Positions 1 to 9,901 are shown, counted from the first letter of the stretch. The stretch: DNA of 64,000 nucleotides from Pseudonocardia kunmingensis (GCF_006716445.1 NZ_VFPA01000001.1:1674001-1738000); one strand, 5' to 3'. Notes: generated by a model not told the origin, from the letters alone. Numbers and translations are program-made.

Positions 1-683
1 GTCTCGGCCAGCCCGCGGGTGATCAGCGACGCCCTGGTGTTGTCGCCGAACCCCATGCCCGCGGCGATCCCGCAGGCCAGCGCGATGACGTTCTTGCCGG
101 CGCCACCCAGCTCGCAGCCGACGACGTCGGTGTTGGTGTAGGAGCGGAAGTAGCCGGTGGTGCACGCCTGCTGCAGCGCGACGGCGCGGTCGTGGTCGGT
201 GCAGGCGATCACCGTGGCGGTCGGTTCCTCGGCGGCGATCTCCCGGGCCAGGTTCGGCCCCGACACCACGGCCACCTGGTCCGCGGGCACCTCGGCGACC
301 TCCGCGACCACCTCGCTCATCCGCTGCAGCGTGCCCAGCTCGACGCCCTTCGCGAGGCTCACCAGCGTGCGTCCGGGCGGCAGCAGGGGGCGCCAGCCCG
401 CGAGGTTGGCCCGCAGCGTCTGCGACGGGACGGCGAACACCACCGCGTCCGCGCCCTCGAGCGCCTCGCCTGCGTCCGACGTGGCCGTCAGGAGCGTCGG
501 CAGGACGACGCCGGGCAGGTAGCCGGGGTTCGCGTGCCGCTCGTTCACCGTGGCGGCCACCTCCGGCCTGCGCGCCCACAGCCGCACCTCCCGCCCGGCG
601 TCGGCCATCACCTTCGCGAACGCCGTGCCCCACGAACCCGCGCCGAGCACCGCCACCCGGCGGACGTCCACGGCGGCGCTCAC
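1..683 (-). CDS. gpsA: NAD(P)-dependent glycerol-3-phosphate dehydrogenase, C-terminus cut by window edge
   Basis: Makes sn-glycerol 3-phosphate from dihydroxyacetone phosphate, the backbone for membrane phospholipids. Only about the first 227 residues are inside the window. The N-terminus reads [20 protein letters not shown], with the Rossmann motif GAGSWGTA typical of GpsA. The GTG start at 683 overlaps the stop of the upstream acyltransferase by four bases (GTGA), so the two are probably translationally coupled: one makes the backbone, the other acylates it. Neighbouring fbiD and ppk match the mycobacterial gene order around gpsA. The family is certain; the missing C-terminus cannot be judged. 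Confidence 0.93.
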   Translation of the reverse strand, partial: MSAAVDVRRVAVLGAGSWGTAFAKVMADAGREVRLWARRPEVAATVNERHANPGYLPGVVLPTLLTATSDAGEALEGADAVVFAVPSQTLRANLAGWRPLLPPGRTLVSLAKGVELGTLQRMSEVVAEVAEVPADQVAVVSGPNLAREIAAEEPTATVIACTDHDRAVALQQACTTGYFRSYTNTDVVGCELGGAGKNVIALACGIAAGMGFGDNTRASLITRGLAE

Positions 684-1387
684 GAGGCGCTCCGCCGGTA
701 GAACTGCGCGGGCGCCTGCTCGCCCCGCACCTCGGCGAGCAGGTCACGCACCCGCACCATGATCAGGTCGGTGACCTCGCGCAGGATCGCGGCATCGATG
801 GGGAGCCCGCGGTAGGCGGACAGGTCGATGGGTTCCCCGCACCGGATCGTGATCGGCTTGCGCGGCAACGGCCGGAACGTCTTGTTGTAGCCGTCGAGCA
901 CCTCGCGCGTGCCCCAGTGCACGAACGGCACCACGGGGACGTCGGTCGACAGGGCAAGCCGGGCCACCCCGGTGCGCGCCTGCATCGGCCAGCCGTCCGG
1001 GTCGCGGGTGATCGTGCCCTCCGGGTAGATCACCACGACCTTGCCGTCCTCCAGGGCCCGGGTGCCCTCGCGCAGGCTCTGCTGCGCATCGGCCGTGTCG
1101 CGGTAGACCGGGATCTGGCCACTGCCCGCGAGCGCCCAGCCGAGGACCGGCGCACGCCAGAGGCTGTGCTTGGCGAGGAACCGCGGCACCCGACGGGCCC
1201 GGTGCACCACGAGCCCGCTGAAGATCGGATCGAGGTGGGACAGGTGGTTCGCGACCATCAGCGCGCCGCCGGTCGACGGGACGTGTTCCTTGCCCTCGAA
1301 CCGCGAGCGGGCCACCAGCCAGCTGATCGGGTAGAAGAAGACCGCGCAGAACGCGATCCAGAACCCGCCCTTCTCACGCCTGACCAC
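680..1387 (-). CDS. plsC: 1-acyl-sn-glycerol-3-phosphate acyltransferase (PlsC family)
   Basis: Transfers an acyl chain to lysophosphatidic acid to give phosphatidic acid at the inner face of the membrane. About 235 residues. The acyltransferase signature NHLSHLD (HX4D) is near residue 50 and the second conserved block YPEGTI is further on; an N-terminal hydrophobic segment ([18 protein letters not shown]) can anchor it. I chose the GTG at 1387 because AGGAAG lies nine bases upstream; a longer open frame reaches 1630 but would run over the start of the divergent fbiD. Its stop overlaps the start of gpsA (GTGA). A second PlsC-type gene sits at 45400. Confidence 0.88.
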   Translation of the reverse strand: MVRREKGGFWIAFCAVFFYPISWLVARSRFEGKEHVPSTGGALMVANHLSHLDPIFSGLVVHRARRVPRFLAKHSLWRAPVLGWALAGSGQIPVYRDTADAQQSLREGTRALEDGKVVVIYPEGTITRDPDGWPMQARTGVARLALSTDVPVVPFVHWGTREVLDGYNKTFRPLPRKPITIRCGEPIDLSAYRGLPIDAAILREVTDLIMVRVRDLLAEVRGEQAPAQFYRRSAS

Positions 1388-1456
1388 GCCCAGAGTCTTC
1401 CTGGCGTGGCGCCTCGGGTCCACCACGGGGTCGGGCACGATGGAGGGGTGGGCTCG

Positions 1457-2122
1457 ATGACCTCGACCGTGGACCTGGTGATCCCGGTCAAGCCGCTCGC
1501 CAAGGCGAAGTCCCGGCTCCGCGGTGCCGCCGACGGCGGTATCGGGGAGCCGCGGGCGCACGCCCGGCTGGCGATGGCGCTCGCGCGCGACACGATCGAG
1601 GCGGTGCGGGCCGCCCCGTCCGTCCGGCACCTGCTGGTGGTGAGCTCCGACCCGGTGGTGGCCGCCGAGCTGGGCGTCTTCGGCGTCGACGTGCTCCCGG
1701 ACGGCCCGGTCCCCGGCCTGAACCCCGCCTACGAACGCGGCGCGGGCTTCCTGCGCGCACGCGACCCGGACGCCGTGGTGGGCGCGCTGCAGGCCGACCT
1801 ACCCGCCCTGCACCCCGCGGATCTCGACGACGCGGTCGCCGCCGCGATCGCGCTCTTCGCGGCGGGCGCGGCGCGGGCCTTCGTGGCCGACGCCGAGGGC
1901 ACCGGCACCACGTTCCTGCTGGCCGCCCCGGGCTCGGCCCTCGACCCGCGCTTCGGCGTGGGCTCGGCCCGCCGGCACGAGGCGTCCGGCGCCCTCCCGC
2001 TCGCCGGGGACTGGCCGGGCCTGCGCCGCGACGTCGACACCGCCGACGACCTGCGCGAGGCCACGGCTCTGGGCCTGGGCCCGCACACGAGCGGCGCCCT
2101 GACTCCCACGCCACGCTGCTGA
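1457..2122 (+). CDS. fbiD: 2-phospho-L-lactate / phosphoenolpyruvate guanylyltransferase (CofC/FbiD)
   Basis: Activates phosphoenolpyruvate or 2-phospholactate with GTP for coenzyme F420 synthesis. The 221-residue product starts MTSTVDLVIPVKPLAKAKSR, the usual CofC N-terminus with the nucleotide-binding VIPVKPLxxAKSRL block, and later has LQADLPAL, the family's metal-binding region. ATG at 1457 is preceded by GAGGGG. It is divergent from plsC with about 70 bp between, the same arrangement as Rv2983 beside gpsA. In actinobacteria the substrate is known to be phosphoenolpyruvate; that this applies here is inference. The other F420 genes are not in the window. Confidence 0.9.
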   Translation: MTSTVDLVIPVKPLAKAKSRLRGAADGGIGEPRAHARLAMALARDTIEAVRAAPSVRHLLVVSSDPVVAAELGVFGVDVLPDGPVPGLNPAYERGAGFLRARDPDAVVGALQADLPALHPADLDDAVAAAIALFAAGAARAFVADAEGTGTTFLLAAPGSALDPRFGVGSARRHEASGALPLAGDWPGLRRDVDTADDLREATALGLGPHTSGALTPTPRC

Positions 2123-2137
2123 CCAGGGGATCCGCAT

Positions 2138-2186
2138 GACGAACGGCACTCTCGTCGGCTAGGTACCGACGAGAGTGCCGTTCGTC
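2138..2186. repeat. Family A dispersed palindrome, copy 1
   Basis: A perfect inverted repeat: 21-bp arms at 2138-2158 and 2166-2186 around the 7-nt loop CTAGGTA. The left arm begins GACGAACGGCAC. It follows fbiD by 15 bp. Near-identical copies lie at 12080, 18420, 39378 and 45989. It could end fbiD transcripts, but there is no T-run, and the repeat family suggests more than a simple terminator. Confidence 0.9.
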
Positions 2187-2223
2187 GGCTTGGGGCCCGT
2201 CACCGCTACGACCCATCCTTCCT

Positions 2224-2239
2224 TATCCATCCTCGGATA
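2224..2239. promoter_or_regulatory. Possible operator upstream of the HTH gene
   Basis: Inverted repeat TATCC (2224-2228), six bases, GGATA (2235-2239), in an AT-rich patch (GGGAATAAT follows) just upstream of the ATG at 2257. It is in the right place for autoregulation by the small HTH protein or for a promoter. Position and symmetry are the only evidence. Confidence 0.35.
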
Positions 2240-2256
2240 GGGAATAATGCGGAAGC

Positions 2257-2667
2257 ATGCAGCAGGATTGGTACTCCGTGGAACAGGTCGCCGACCGGCT
2301 CGGCCTGCACGTCCGCACGGTGCGCAGTTACGTGCGGGACGGGCGGCTCGAGGCGGTCCGCATCGGGAAGCAGTACCGGATCGCCCGCGCCGACCTGGAG
2401 GCCCTCACCGGACGTCCGACGGCCGCGCCCACCCGCGGGGTGCAGGTCACGAGCATCGTCGACGTCGATGCGGTCGACGCCCCCGAGGCGGAGCGGATCG
2501 CGGGCGTCCTCACGGGCCTGCCCCGGGGCACCGCCGAGCCGAGACCCCGGATCGAGACCGTCCACGACCCCGCGCGGGCCCGCCTGAAGATCGTGGTCGT
2601 CGCGCGGCTCGACGAGACCGTCGAGCTGCTGCGGTTCGTCCGCACCCTGACCGAGGACGCGGCGTGA
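2257..2667 (+). CDS. Small excisionase/MerR-like helix-turn-helix protein
   Basis: A 136-residue protein with an N-terminal winged helix: YSVEQVADRLGLHVRTVRSY then VRIGKQYRIARADLE, typical of the HTH_17 (excisionase-like) fold, within residues 5-50. The rest has no motif I recognise, but its last 40 residues (KIVVVARLDETVELL) look like a compact alpha/beta domain that may bind a partner or ligand. It overlaps the next gene by four bases (GTGA), so a DNA-binding protein and a tyrosine-phosphatase-like protein are made together. No integrase or phage gene is near, so a role in excision is unlikely; a transcription regulator is the safer reading. Confidence 0.75.
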   Translation: MQQDWYSVEQVADRLGLHVRTVRSYVRDGRLEAVRIGKQYRIARADLEALTGRPTAAPTRGVQVTSIVDVDAVDAPEAERIAGVLTGLPRGTAEPRPRIETVHDPARARLKIVVVARLDETVELLRFVRTLTEDAA

Positions 2668-3110
2668 GCCCGCTCACCGGTGCGGTCGCCCTCCCCGACG
2701 GCACCCTCGTGCGCGGCCGCGGGAGGCGCGAGGGGCTCCCCGCCGGGCCCCTCCCCGACTTCGGCCTGTACCTGGGCCACCCGGACCGCCCGCGGCGCGC
2801 CCCGTGGCGGCCCGACTGGCCCGCCGAGTGGGTCGACTGGCCGGATTTCCGCGTGCCGCGTGATCCCGACGACGCGGCCGCGAAGATCATCGAGGCGTAC
2901 GGGCTCGCCCGGTCCGGGCAGCGCGTCGAGATCGCGTGCACCGGTGGCACCGGTCGGACCGGCACGGTGATCGCCTGCATGGCGGTGCTGGCCGGGCACC
3001 CCGTCGCCGACGCGCGCGCCTGGACACGCCGCCACTACCGCCCCCGCGCCGTCGAGACGCCCGGTCAGCACCGGTGGATCCGGTGGTTCGCCACCCACCG
3101 TTCACCCTGA
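2664..3110 (+). CDS. Protein-tyrosine phosphatase-like protein
   Basis: A 148-residue cytosolic protein with the phosphatase loop IACTGGTGRTG. Cys92 and Arg98 form the C-X5-R signature of cysteine-based phosphatases, followed by the usual Thr. The acidic general acid could be in DPDDAA around residues 67-73, though that is less clear. The GTG start at 2664 overlaps the stop of the HTH gene. At this length it is near the minimum for a dual-specificity fold. The substrate could be a protein, nucleotide or lipid; nothing in the sequence decides. Another phosphatase-like function on the same scaffold is possible. Confidence 0.7.
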   Translation: MSPLTGAVALPDGTLVRGRGRREGLPAGPLPDFGLYLGHPDRPRRAPWRPDWPAEWVDWPDFRVPRDPDDAAAKIIEAYGLARSGQRVEIACTGGTGRTGTVIACMAVLAGHPVADARAWTRRHYRPRAVETPGQHRWIRWFATHRSP

Positions 3111-3161
3111 TGTCGGTCACGGCCACGAGCACTCCCGGCGGTCGTGCGGAACAATCGCGGC

Positions 3162-5519
3162 GTGGGTGAGGACGCGAGCAGGACCCCGACCAACGGTGCG
3201 GGCGAGACGCCGCCCGCCCGACGCACCCGTCCGGCGCGGCGCGCGCCCCGGCCGTCCACGCGCCGGGTCCACGCGGCGAGCAGCACGCTCCCCGCGGGCG
3301 CCTCGGCCCCCGCGGAGCGTGCGGCGCCCGGCCCGGCCGCGCCGGCCACCGGCGTGCGCACCGCGAACCCGCCGCTGGGCTCGTCCTCGACGCCCGCGGC
3401 CGCGGTGCCGATCAGCCCACCGGCGCGCACGCCGGCCCCCGGCTCTGAGCTCCCCGACGACCGCTACCTCAACCGCGAGCTGTCCTGGCTCGACTTCAAC
3501 GCGCGCGTGCTCGCCCTCGCCGAGGACCCCAGCCAGCCGCTCCTGGAGCGCGCCAAGTTCCTGGCGATATTCGCCTCGAACCTCGACGAGTTCTACATGG
3601 TGCGCGTCGCCGGCCTGAAGCGCCGCGACGAGACCGGCCTCGCCGTCCGCAGCGCCGACGGGCTCACGCCGCGCGAGCAGCTGGCCCGCATCGCCGCCCG
3701 CACCCAGGCCATCCAGGAGGCGCACGCCCGCGTGTTCCTCGACCACGTGCGCCCCGAGCTCGAGGAGCAGGGGATCTCCATCCTGCGCTGGCGCGACCTG
3801 TCCGAGCAGCAGCGCGAGCGGCTGTCGGCGTACTTCTCCGCGCAGGTCTTCCCGGTGCTCACGCCGCTCGCGGTCGACCCGGCGCACCCGTTCCCCTACA
3901 TCTCCGGCCTGTCGCTGAACCTGGCCGTCACCGTCCGCGACCCCGACGGGCGCACGGAGCGCTTCGCGCGGGTCAAGGTGCCCAACAACGTGCCGCGGCT
4001 GGTGCGGGTGGCCAACGACGACGACACCGTCACGTTCCTGCCCATCGAGGACCTGATCTCCGCCCACCTGCACGAGCTGTTCACCGGCGTCGAGGTCGCC
4101 GAGGTCCACGCGTTCCGCGTCACCCGCAACGCCGACCTCGAGGTGGAGGAGGACCGCGACGAGGACCTCCTGCAGTCGCTCGAGCGCGAGCTCGCCCGTC
4201 GCCGGTTCGGCCCGCCGGTGCGCCTCGAGGTCACCGACACGATGAGCGAGCACGTGCTGGAGCTGCTGCTGCGCGAGCTCGACGTCGACCCGCACGACGT
4301 CATCACGGTGCCGGGGCTGCTCGACCTCACCGCCCTGTGGGCCGTGCACGGCGTCGACCGCCCCGACCTCAAGGACGACACCTGGGTGCCGGCCACGCAC
4401 CCGGCCTTCGCCGACCGCGAGACCCCGCGCAGCGTGTTCGCCACCCTGCGGGAGGGCGACGTGCTGGTGCACCACCCCTACGACTCGTTCTCCACGAGCG
4501 TGCAGCGGTTCATCGAGCAGGCCGCGGCCGACCCGAACGTCCTCGCGATCAAGCAGACGCTCTACCGCACGTCCGGCGACTCCCCGATCGTCGACGCCCT
4601 CATCGACGCCGCCGCGGCCGGCAAGCAGGTCGTCGCGCTCGTCGAGATCAAGGCGCGGTTCGACGAGCAGGCCAACATCCGCTGGGCGCGCGAGCTGGAG
4701 AAGGCGGGCGTGCACGTCGTCTACGGGCTGGTGGGGCTGAAGACGCACTGCAAGACCTCGCTGGTGGTGCGGCAGGAGGGCTCGACGATCCGGCGCTACT
4801 GCCACGTCGGCACCGGGAACTACAACCCCAAGACCGCCCGGCTCTACGAGGACCTGGGCGTGCTCACGGCCGACCCGGTCATCGGCGCCGACCTCGCCGA
4901 CCTGTTCAACTCGCTCACCGGCTACTCCCGCCAGACCTCCTACCGCAGCCTGCTCGTGGCGCCCTACGGGGTGCGGCGCGGGATCGTGCGGCGCATCGAG
5001 GACGAGATCGAGGCCAAGCGCGCCGGGCGCGACGCCGGCGTGCGCATCAAGGTCAACTCGCTCGTCGACGAGCAGGTGATCGACGCGCTGTACCGGGCCT
5101 CGCAGGCGGGTGTGCCGGTGGACGTCGTGGTCCGTGGGATCTGCGCGCTGCGCCCGGGACGCCCGGGGCTCTCGGAGAACATCCGCGTGCGCTCGATCCT
5201 CGGCCGGTTCCTGGAGCACTCGCGGGTGTTCCACTTCGCCGACGCCGACGAGTACTGGATCGGCAGCGCCGACATGATGCACCGCAACCTGGACCGGCGC
5301 GTCGAGGTGCTGCTGCGCGTCGCCGACCCGCGCCTGGCCGCCAAGCTCGGGGAGATGCTCGACTCCTGCATGGACCCGGCCACCCGCTGCTGGACCCTGC
5401 ACGCCGAAGGCCCGTGGGAACCCTCGCCCTCCCCCGGGTCGGGGGCGTCACCGGTGCGGGACCACCAGGCGGAGATGATGCTGCGCCACGCCGTCACCCC
5501 CGCTGCGGAGGCCGAGTGA
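3162..5519 (+). CDS. ppk: Polyphosphate kinase (PPK1)
   Basis: Reversibly polymerises the gamma-phosphate of ATP into inorganic polyphosphate. About 785 residues. A low-complexity Pro/Ala/Arg leader of roughly 95 residues precedes the conserved core, which begins [17 protein letters not shown]; then come [16 protein letters not shown] and the C-terminal phosphotransfer domains. His529 in LKTHCKTS is the expected autophosphorylated residue and His707 in MMHRNLDRR the second catalytic histidine. Start choice is uncertain: GTG at 3162, or the in-frame GTG at 3144. The gene overlaps mutT1 by four bases, as in the ppk1-mutT1 pair of mycobacteria. The long disordered leader is unusual for PPK1 but common in this kind of genome. 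Confidence 0.95.
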   Translation: MGEDASRTPTNGAGETPPARRTRPARRAPRPSTRRVHAASSTLPAGASAPAERAAPGPAAPATGVRTANPPLGSSSTPAAAVPISPPARTPAPGSELPDDRYLNRELSWLDFNARVLALAEDPSQPLLERAKFLAIFASNLDEFYMVRVAGLKRRDETGLAVRSADGLTPREQLARIAARTQAIQEAHARVFLDHVRPELEEQGISILRWRDLSEQQRERLSAYFSAQVFPVLTPLAVDPAHPFPYISGLSLNLAVTVRDPDGRTERFARVKVPNNVPRLVRVANDDDTVTFLPIEDLISAHLHELFTGVEVAEVHAFRVTRNADLEVEEDRDEDLLQSLERELARRRFGPPVRLEVTDTMSEHVLELLLRELDVDPHDVITVPGLLDLTALWAVHGVDRPDLKDDTWVPATHPAFADRETPRSVFATLREGDVLVHHPYDSFSTSVQRFIEQAAADPNVLAIKQTLYRTSGDSPIVDALIDAAAAGKQVVALVEIKARFDEQANIRWARELEKAGVHVVYGLVGLKTHCKTSLVVRQEGSTIRRYCHVGTGNYNPKTARLYEDLGVLTADPVIGADLADLFNSLTGYSRQTSYRSLLVAPYGVRRGIVRRIEDEIEAKRAGRDAGVRIKVNSLVDEQVIDALYRASQAGVPVDVVVRGICALRPGRPGLSENIRVRSILGRFLEHSRVFHFADADEYWIGSADMMHRNLDRRVEVLLRVADPRLAAKLGEMLDSCMDPATRCWTLHAEGPWEPSPSPGSGASPVRDHQAEMMLRHAVTPAAEAE

Positions 5520-6436
5520 CCGCGCCGCGAGTCATGGAGCCCACCGCCGCCGACGTGCTGGCCGCCGGAGCCGTGCTCTGGCGTCCCGGCGCCCGCGGCG
5601 TCGAGATCGCGCTGGTGCACCGGCCCCGCTACGACGACTGGTCCTTCCCCAAGGGCAAGCTCGACGCGGACGAGACGATGCCGTTCGCCGCCGTCCGCGA
5701 GATCGCCGAGGAGACCGGGCAGCAGGCCCGGCTCGGGCCGGTGCTCGGCGACGTCCGCTACACCGTGCCCGACGGCGCGAAGCTCGTGCGGTACTGGGCG
5801 GCCGAGGCGCGCGGGGGCGAGTTCGCCCCCGGCGAGGAGACCGACGAGCTGCGCTGGGTCGACCTCGCGCACGCCGCCGACATGCTGAGCTACAAGCACG
5901 ACGTCGAGGTGCTCGAGCAGTTCGCCCGGATCGGCCCACCCGCATCGGTGATCGCCCTCGTCCGGCACGCGAAGGCCGGCAGCCGCAACCAGTGGGAGGG
6001 CGAGGACGCGCTGCGCCCGCTGTCGGGCTCCGGCCGCGAGCAGGCCCAGCAGCTCGACCCGTTCCTGCGCCTGTTCGGCCCCGACCGGCTGGTGAGCGCG
6101 CCGCCCGTGCGCTGCCGCGACACCCTCGTGCCCCTGGCGGGGCAGCTGGACCTGGCGATCGGCGACGAGCCGCTGTTCGGCGAGGCCGCCTACGGGGACG
6201 ACCAGGCCGGCGCGCTCGCCCGGCTCCGCGAGCTGGCCGAGGTGCCCGGGGTCACCGTCGTGTGCAGCCAGGGCGGCGTCGTCCCCGGCCTCGTCGGCGC
6301 CCTCGCGACCGGCGCCCACCTGCCCGGGGTCGACCCGGACGACCTCCCCTCGAAGAAGGGCAGCACCTGGCTGCTGACCTTCGGGCCGGGCGGCGAGGTG
6401 CGCGCGGCCGACTACTACGAGCGCCCCACCGGCTGA
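5516..6436 (+). CDS. mutT1: MutT1-type Nudix hydrolase with C-terminal histidine phosphatase domain
   Basis: A 306-residue two-domain protein. The N-terminal Nudix box begins GKLDADE near residue 47 and ends REIAEETGQ, matching GX5EX7REUXEEXGU; a C-terminal histidine-phosphatase domain carries LVRHAKAG near residue 150 and a second-half CSQGGVV motif. In mycobacteria MutT1 hydrolyses diadenosine polyphosphates and 8-oxo-dGTP, and the phosphatase half removes further phosphate; that function is inferred here. The GTG at 5516 overlaps the ppk stop (GTGA); an in-frame ATG at 5534 is the alternative. Its 3' end overlaps the convergent phosphatase gene by 22 bp, so no terminator separates them. 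Confidence 0.92.
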   Translation: MTAPRVMEPTAADVLAAGAVLWRPGARGVEIALVHRPRYDDWSFPKGKLDADETMPFAAVREIAEETGQQARLGPVLGDVRYTVPDGAKLVRYWAAEARGGEFAPGEETDELRWVDLAHAADMLSYKHDVEVLEQFARIGPPASVIALVRHAKAGSRNQWEGEDALRPLSGSGREQAQQLDPFLRLFGPDRLVSAPPVRCRDTLVPLAGQLDLAIGDEPLFGEAAYGDDQAGALARLRELAEVPGVTVVCSQGGVVPGLVGALATGAHLPGVDPDDLPSKKGSTWLLTFGPGGEVRAADYYERPTG

Positions 6437-7017
6437 ACCGCCTCCGCTCCCGCACGGATGTTGTAGCCGTGCAGGCGGGCGCCGTCGACGCCGAGGTCGA
6501 GCACGGTGAGGCTGGCCGGCCCGACCGGCACGATCCGCGCCGGTTCGAGCCCGAGCAGGTGCCGCAGGACCGCACGGATCGGCCCGCCGTGGGTGACGAC
6601 CAGCACCACGCCCCCACCCGGATCGGCCCGCAGGTCGGCCACGCCGGCCGCGACCCGTTCGGTGAGGGCCGCGAACGGCTCACCACCGGGCGGGGTGAAC
6701 CGCCCGGCCCGCCAGGCGGCGTAGGCCCCGCCGCGCTCGCGCAGCACCGCGGTGCGCAGGCCGGTCCAGTCCCCGAGGTCGGCCTCCTGCCAGCGCGCGT
6801 CGTGGCGCTCGCCGGGGAAGCCGAGCAGCTCGGCCGTCTCGCGGGTGCGCGCCAGCGGCGAGGTCACCACGCACGCCGGGGCGTGCGCGGCCACCACGGG
6901 GGCGAGTGCGCTCGCCTGCGCGCGTCCGGTGGCGGACAGCGGGATGTCCCGGTCGCCCTGGAGGCGGCGCTCGGCGTTCCACACCGTCTCGCCGTGGCGG
7001 ACCAGCAGCAGCCTCAT
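6415..7017 (-). CDS. Histidine phosphatase family protein (phosphoglycerate mutase-like)
   Basis: A 200-residue cytosolic phosphatase. LLVRHGETVWN at residues 4-14 holds the catalytic RHG; PLARTRETAELL supplies the second Arg, QEADLGDWTG the acidic region, and VVTHGGPIRAV the second His. The start ATG overlaps the stop of the ABC ATPase gene (ATGA), so it is the last gene of the importer operon at 7014-11953. That position suggests it dephosphorylates the imported compound or a product of it. Family members also act on 3-phosphoglycerate-like sugars, alpha-ribazole phosphate and broad substrates, so the precise reaction cannot be given. It meets mutT1 tail to tail with a 22-bp overlap. Confidence 0.88.
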   Translation of the reverse strand: MRLLLVRHGETVWNAERRLQGDRDIPLSATGRAQASALAPVVAAHAPACVVTSPLARTRETAELLGFPGERHDARWQEADLGDWTGLRTAVLRERGGAYAAWRAGRFTPPGGEPFAALTERVAAGVADLRADPGGGVVLVVTHGGPIRAVLRHLLGLEPARIVPVGPASLTVLDLGVDGARLHGYNIRAGAEAVQPVGRS

Positions 7018-8129
7018 GCCGCCCGCACCAGGTCGACCCGGCGGCCGGTCGCGGCGTCGAAGAGCCGGTCGGGCCGCTCGGGGAGCGCGACGAGCAGCGC
7101 GTCACCCGGCTCGGCCGCGGGGCGGCGGTCCTCGAGCACGGACACCCGCACCCGTCGCGCCGGGTCCCCCACGACCCCGGTCACGACGACGCGCCCGGCC
7201 ATCGGGGTGGCCTCGGCGAACGCGACGCGCAGCACCGGCCCGCCGGCGCCGGCCGAGGTGAGCCACAGGGACTCGGGCCGGTACATCGCACGGACGGCGG
7301 TGCCGTCGGCCAGGCCGCCCGCCGGGCCCAGGTCGGTGCCGTCCCCGGGGCCGCCGTGCTCGACGCGGCCGCCCCGCACGACGGCGTCGAGGACGTTGGC
7401 CGCGGGTGTGCCCATGAACGTCGCGACGAAGTCGCTGGCCGGGTCGTCGAGCAGGTCGGCGGGCGGGCCGAACTGCTCGACCCGGCCGTCGCGCATGAGT
7501 GCCACGTGCGTGGCCATGGTCATCGCCTCCACCTGGTCGTGCGTGACGTAGACGCTGGTCGCCCCGGTCGCCCGGTGGATGCGCAGCAGCTCGGCGCGGG
7601 TCTCCACCCGCAGCTTGGCGTCGAGGTTGGACAGGGGCTCGTCGAACAGCAGCACGCTCGGCCGCGGCGCGATCATCCGGGCGATCGCCACGCGCTGCTG
7701 CTGGCCCCCGGAGATCTCGCCGGGGTAGCGGCCGGCGAGCCGTTCGATCGCGAGCAGCTCCAGCACCTCCGCCACGCGCTCGCGGCGCCGCGCCGCAGGC
7801 GTCCGCGCCACCGTCAGCGGCCACTCGACGTTGCCGCGCACCGTCATGTGCGGCCACAGCGCGTAGCTCTGGAACACCAGCCCGGCGTCACGCCGGCCCG
7901 GCGCCAGTGCCACACCCGGTCCCGCGACCACCCGGTCGCCGAACCGGATCTCTCCGCCCGTCGGGTGCTCGAGGCCCGCCAGCATGCGCAGGGTCGTCGT
8001 CTTCCCGCAGCCGGACGGGCCCAGCAGCACGAGGAACGCCCCTGCGGGCACCTCGAGGTCGATCCCGTCGACGGCGGCCGTGGCGCCGAAGTCCTTGCGC
8101 AGCCCGGCCAGCCGGATGCCCGTCGTCAT
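7014..8129 (-). CDS. ABC transporter ATP-binding protein (Fbp/Pot type)
   Basis: A 371-residue importer ATPase. Walker A is GPSGCGKTT at residues 37-45, the signature SGGQQQRVAIAR near 139-150, Walker B LLFDEP near 159-164, with LSNLDAKL (D-loop) and YVTHDQVEAMTMA (H-loop). The C-terminal third, about 130 residues, is a TOBE-type regulatory domain. Both ends overlap neighbours by four bases (ATGA), so it is co-translated with the permease upstream and the phosphatase downstream. The architecture fits iron, spermidine or phosphonate importers; the substrate is not settled by this subunit. Confidence 0.92.
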   Translation of the reverse strand: MTTGIRLAGLRKDFGATAAVDGIDLEVPAGAFLVLLGPSGCGKTTTLRMLAGLEHPTGGEIRFGDRVVAGPGVALAPGRRDAGLVFQSYALWPHMTVRGNVEWPLTVARTPAARRRERVAEVLELLAIERLAGRYPGEISGGQQQRVAIARMIAPRPSVLLFDEPLSNLDAKLRVETRAELLRIHRATGATSVYVTHDQVEAMTMATHVALMRDGRVEQFGPPADLLDDPASDFVATFMGTPAANVLDAVVRGGRVEHGGPGDGTDLGPAGGLADGTAVRAMYRPESLWLTSAGAGGPVLRVAFAEATPMAGRVVVTGVVGDPARRVRVSVLEDRRPAAEPGDALLVALPERPDRLFDAATGRRVDLVRAA

Positions 8130-9901
8130 CTCTCCTCCTGCCAGGGTTGCGCCGCGCCCTCCAACCGGCGCGCCAGCACGGTGGCGGCCACGGAGATCAC
8201 GACGATGATCACGGTGATGGCGTTCGCGAACTGCGCGAAGCCCTCGGACGCGTAGCGGTAGGTCAGCACGGAGAGCAGCGGGGTCGCCGGCGTGACGAGC
8301 AGGACCACGAGCGACAGGTCGCGCACGATGTTGACGAACACGAGCACCGCACCGGCCAGCAGCCCGCGCGCGGCGAGCGGCACGACGATGCGGCCTGCCC
8401 TCCGGGCGAGGCCCGCGCCCGCCATCACGGCCGCCTCCTCCACGTCCGGCGCGATCTGCCCGACCGCGGAGCGCCCGGCCTGCGCGGCGAACGGGAGCGT
8501 GTACGCCGCCCCGGCGACCACCAGCAGCGCGAACGTCCCGTAGAGGGCGGGCAGCGGCCCGATCGGCCGGCCGAACTGCGCGATGAACGCCGCTCCCAGC
8601 GCGATGCCGGGGATCAGGAAGGGCAGGTAGGACAGGGTCGACAGCGCCCCGGCCAGCGCCCGCGGGGCCCGCTCGTGCCGGGTCCGCAGCCGCACCACGG
8701 CGTAGCCGACGGCCGTGCCCAGCACGGTGGCGGCCACGGCCACCGCCAGCCCGAGCCCCACCGTGGTCAGCACCGCGTCCACCACCTGCGGGTTGCGCAG
8801 CACGCCGCGCTGCCCCTGCGCGATCCCGGGATCGGACTCGCCCGTCCAGAAGTGCGTGGTGAAGCCGCCGAGGAACGAGTTCGTGCGGCGGGCGAAGCTG
8901 GAGGCGAGCAGCACCAGGCCGGGCAGCACGGTGGTGGCCAGGCACAGCGTCACGGCCAGCACCGTCAGCGGGACCCGCCACGGCCCCAGCCGCACCCGGC
9001 TGCGCCGTCCGCCCTTGCCGGTGATCGTCGCGTACGAGCGGCGCCCGCCCGCCAGCCGGTTGCTCGCGAACAGCACCGTCGCGGCCACCGCGATGAGCAG
9101 CAGCGCGAGCACGTAACCGCGGGCCGTCTCACCGGTCGAGATCGCCCCGTAGAGGCGCGTGGAGAGCGTCTGGAACCGGACCGGCAGCCCGAGCAGGGCG
9201 GGCGAGGCGAAGTTGCTGACGCCCTCGGCGAACGCGAGCAGCCCGCCGGACACCAGCGCAGGCGCCACCACCGGCAGCGCGATGGAGCGCGCCACCCGCA
9301 GCCGGCTCGCACCCGTCATCTCGGCGGCCTCCATCAGCTCCCCGTTCACGGTGGCGAGCGCGGCGGCGGCGAGCAGGAAGGTCAGCGAGTAGTAGTGGGC
9401 CACCAGCGTGGCCGAGATCGGCAGCGGCCCCCAGGCGATCCAGTCGGGCACGACGACCCCCAGGTCGGCGAGCAGGCCCACCCGCCCGCCGACCAGGTCG
9501 TTGCGGAACACCGTCTCCCAGGCCAGCGCCAGCGCGAAGCTCGGCAGCGCGAACGGGACCGTCGCCAGCAGGGCGATCGTGCGGCGCGCCGGCGCGTCGG
9601 TCATCACGACCAGCCAGGCCATCGAGCCGCCCAGCAGCACCGACCCCACCGCCGTGGCGGTGCCGACGAGCAGCGAGTTCGCCAGCGGCTCGTGGAACAG
9701 CGACGGGGCGAGCCGGCCGGTGAGCACGTCGGCCCAGGCGCCGATCCCGTCCGGGCGCAGGGTCGTGGCCGCCAGCCCGATCACCGGCGCGAGCACCAGC
9801 ACCACGAGCACCAGCGCGACGACGCACCCGAGCCGCACGACCGGATCGGCCGCGGCCGCCCGCAGACCGGGCGCCCGTTCCCGCGTCGCCGGCACCGTCA
9901 C
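8126..9901 (-). CDS. ABC transporter permease with two fused MetI-like domains
   Basis: About 591 residues with some 12 predicted hydrophobic helices, two copies of the importer permease domain in one chain, as in FbpB-type iron(III) permeases. EAA-loop-like stretches occur in both halves: AAEMTGASRLRVARSIALPV in the first and AAVMAGAGLARRAGRIVVPL in the second. The GTG start at 9901 overlaps the stop of the binding protein (GTGA), and the stop overlaps the ATPase start. A single fused permease means one gene supplies the complete membrane pore. Substrate assignment rests on the binding protein. Confidence 0.9.
   Translation of the reverse strand: MTVPATRERAPGLRAAAADPVVRLGCVVALVLVVLVLAPVIGLAATTLRPDGIGAWADVLTGRLAPSLFHEPLANSLLVGTATAVGSVLLGGSMAWLVVMTDAPARRTIALLATVPFALPSFALALAWETVFRNDLVGGRVGLLADLGVVVPDWIAWGPLPISATLVAHYYSLTFLLAAAALATVNGELMEAAEMTGASRLRVARSIALPVVAPALVSGGLLAFAEGVSNFASPALLGLPVRFQTLSTRLYGAISTGETARGYVLALLLIAVAATVLFASNRLAGGRRSYATITGKGGRRSRVRLGPWRVPLTVLAVTLCLATTVLPGLVLLASSFARRTNSFLGGFTTHFWTGESDPGIAQGQRGVLRNPQVVDAVLTTVGLGLAVAVAATVLGTAVGYAVVRLRTRHERAPRALAGALSTLSYLPFLIPGIALGAAFIAQFGRPIGPLPALYGTFALLVVAGAAYTLPFAAQAGRSAVGQIAPDVEEAAVMAGAGLARRAGRIVVPLAARGLLAGAVLVFVNIVRDLSLVVLLVTPATPLLSVLTYRYASEGFAQFANAITVIIVVISVAATVLARRLEGAAQPWQEER

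Noticed and set aside
2138-2186. Attachment site for an integrated element
   Set aside because: Five copies in unrelated places without integrase, tRNA overlap or boundary duplication argue against it.
3117-5402. Long minus-strand open frame opposite ppk
   Set aside because: In GC-rich genomes the antisense of a real gene stays open; this one is His/Asp/Val-rich shadow text and ppk is unmistakable on the plus strand.
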